Position numbers and translations under genes: made by a program. Shown piece after piece: positions 63,639-64,000 of a stretch of DNA of 64,000 nucleotides. The notes under the pieces were generated by a model that searched no databases, was not told the DNA's origin, and saw only the letters and a list, made by a program, of their open reading frames with translations. Positions within the stretch are counted from its first letter, which is position 1. Each line of letters starts with the position of its first letter. Source of the stretch: Azotobacter chroococcum (GTDB taxonomy: Bacteria > Pseudomonadota > Gammaproteobacteria > Pseudomonadales > Pseudomonadaceae); assembly GCF_004339665.1 (NCBI RefSeq), contig NZ_SMMU01000005.1, forward strand, positions 1 to 64,000. The letters run 5' to 3'.

Positions 63639-64000
<362 letters not shown>

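Overview
The window is a chromosomal segment from a high-GC gammaproteobacterium of the Pseudomonas/Azotobacter group. Two proteins point to Azotobacter: the ferredoxin at 56252-56575 has, residue for residue at its nine cysteines, the layout I remember for A. vinelandii FdI, and the ferredoxin-NADP reductase at 41758-42534 looks like the A. vinelandii enzyme. The order erdR-DTW-PA3611-like-phosphoketolase-MBL-LOG-recX-recA-cinA-mutS-fdxA-rpoS-nlpD-pcm-surE-truD-ispF-fghA-adhC is the conserved Pseudomonas order. The species is not settled.

Layout. 1-3728: accessory edge with two IS5-family transposase relics, a two-gene ferritin-like operon, and about 800 bp without a gene that holds an array of GGTTAGAA-type repeats next to a tRNA-Gly(CCC) gene. 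3729-24768: a large catabolic island for hydroaromatic compounds and protocatechuate. aroQ and an NAD-type aroE homologue (+) and quiC (-) convert quinate/shikimate intermediates to protocatechuate; a TetR regulator lies among them; two tandem OprD porins, a flavin dehydrogenase and an aldo/keto reductase follow; then pcaCDB, pcaFJI, pcaR, a ZapE-like ATPase, pcaGH and pcaQ carry protocatechuate to succinyl-CoA and acetyl-CoA. 24909-28170: purU, an MvaT-type nucleoid protein and sbcB. 28293-34940: a six-gene overlapping membrane/MoxR operon. 34937-44247: PilZ, universal stress protein, pyruvate kinase, a GGDEF enzyme, class I fumarase, trmO, fpr/finR and an erdR-like response regulator. 44445-64000: the conserved recA-mutS-fdxA-rpoS-surE block, running into a partial class III alcohol dehydrogenase at the right edge.

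How the parts work together. The catabolic island carries recognisable control sites. An 18-bp element, identical at 15 positions, lies upstream of both aroQ and quiC and probably binds the local TetR protein. A PcaQ-type palindrome overlaps the stop codon of pcaQ upstream of pcaH. PcaR-type boxes precede pcaI. A TGGAAC-N3-GTTCCA palindrome precedes the flavin dehydrogenase. A-rich AANAANAA motifs at the ribosome binding sites of aroQ, both porins and pcaH suggest that Crc/Hfq catabolite repression covers uptake, entry and ring cleavage together. The most open question is the role of the porin-flavin dehydrogenase-aldo/keto reductase cassette, which may feed another hydroaromatic substrate into the pca pathway.
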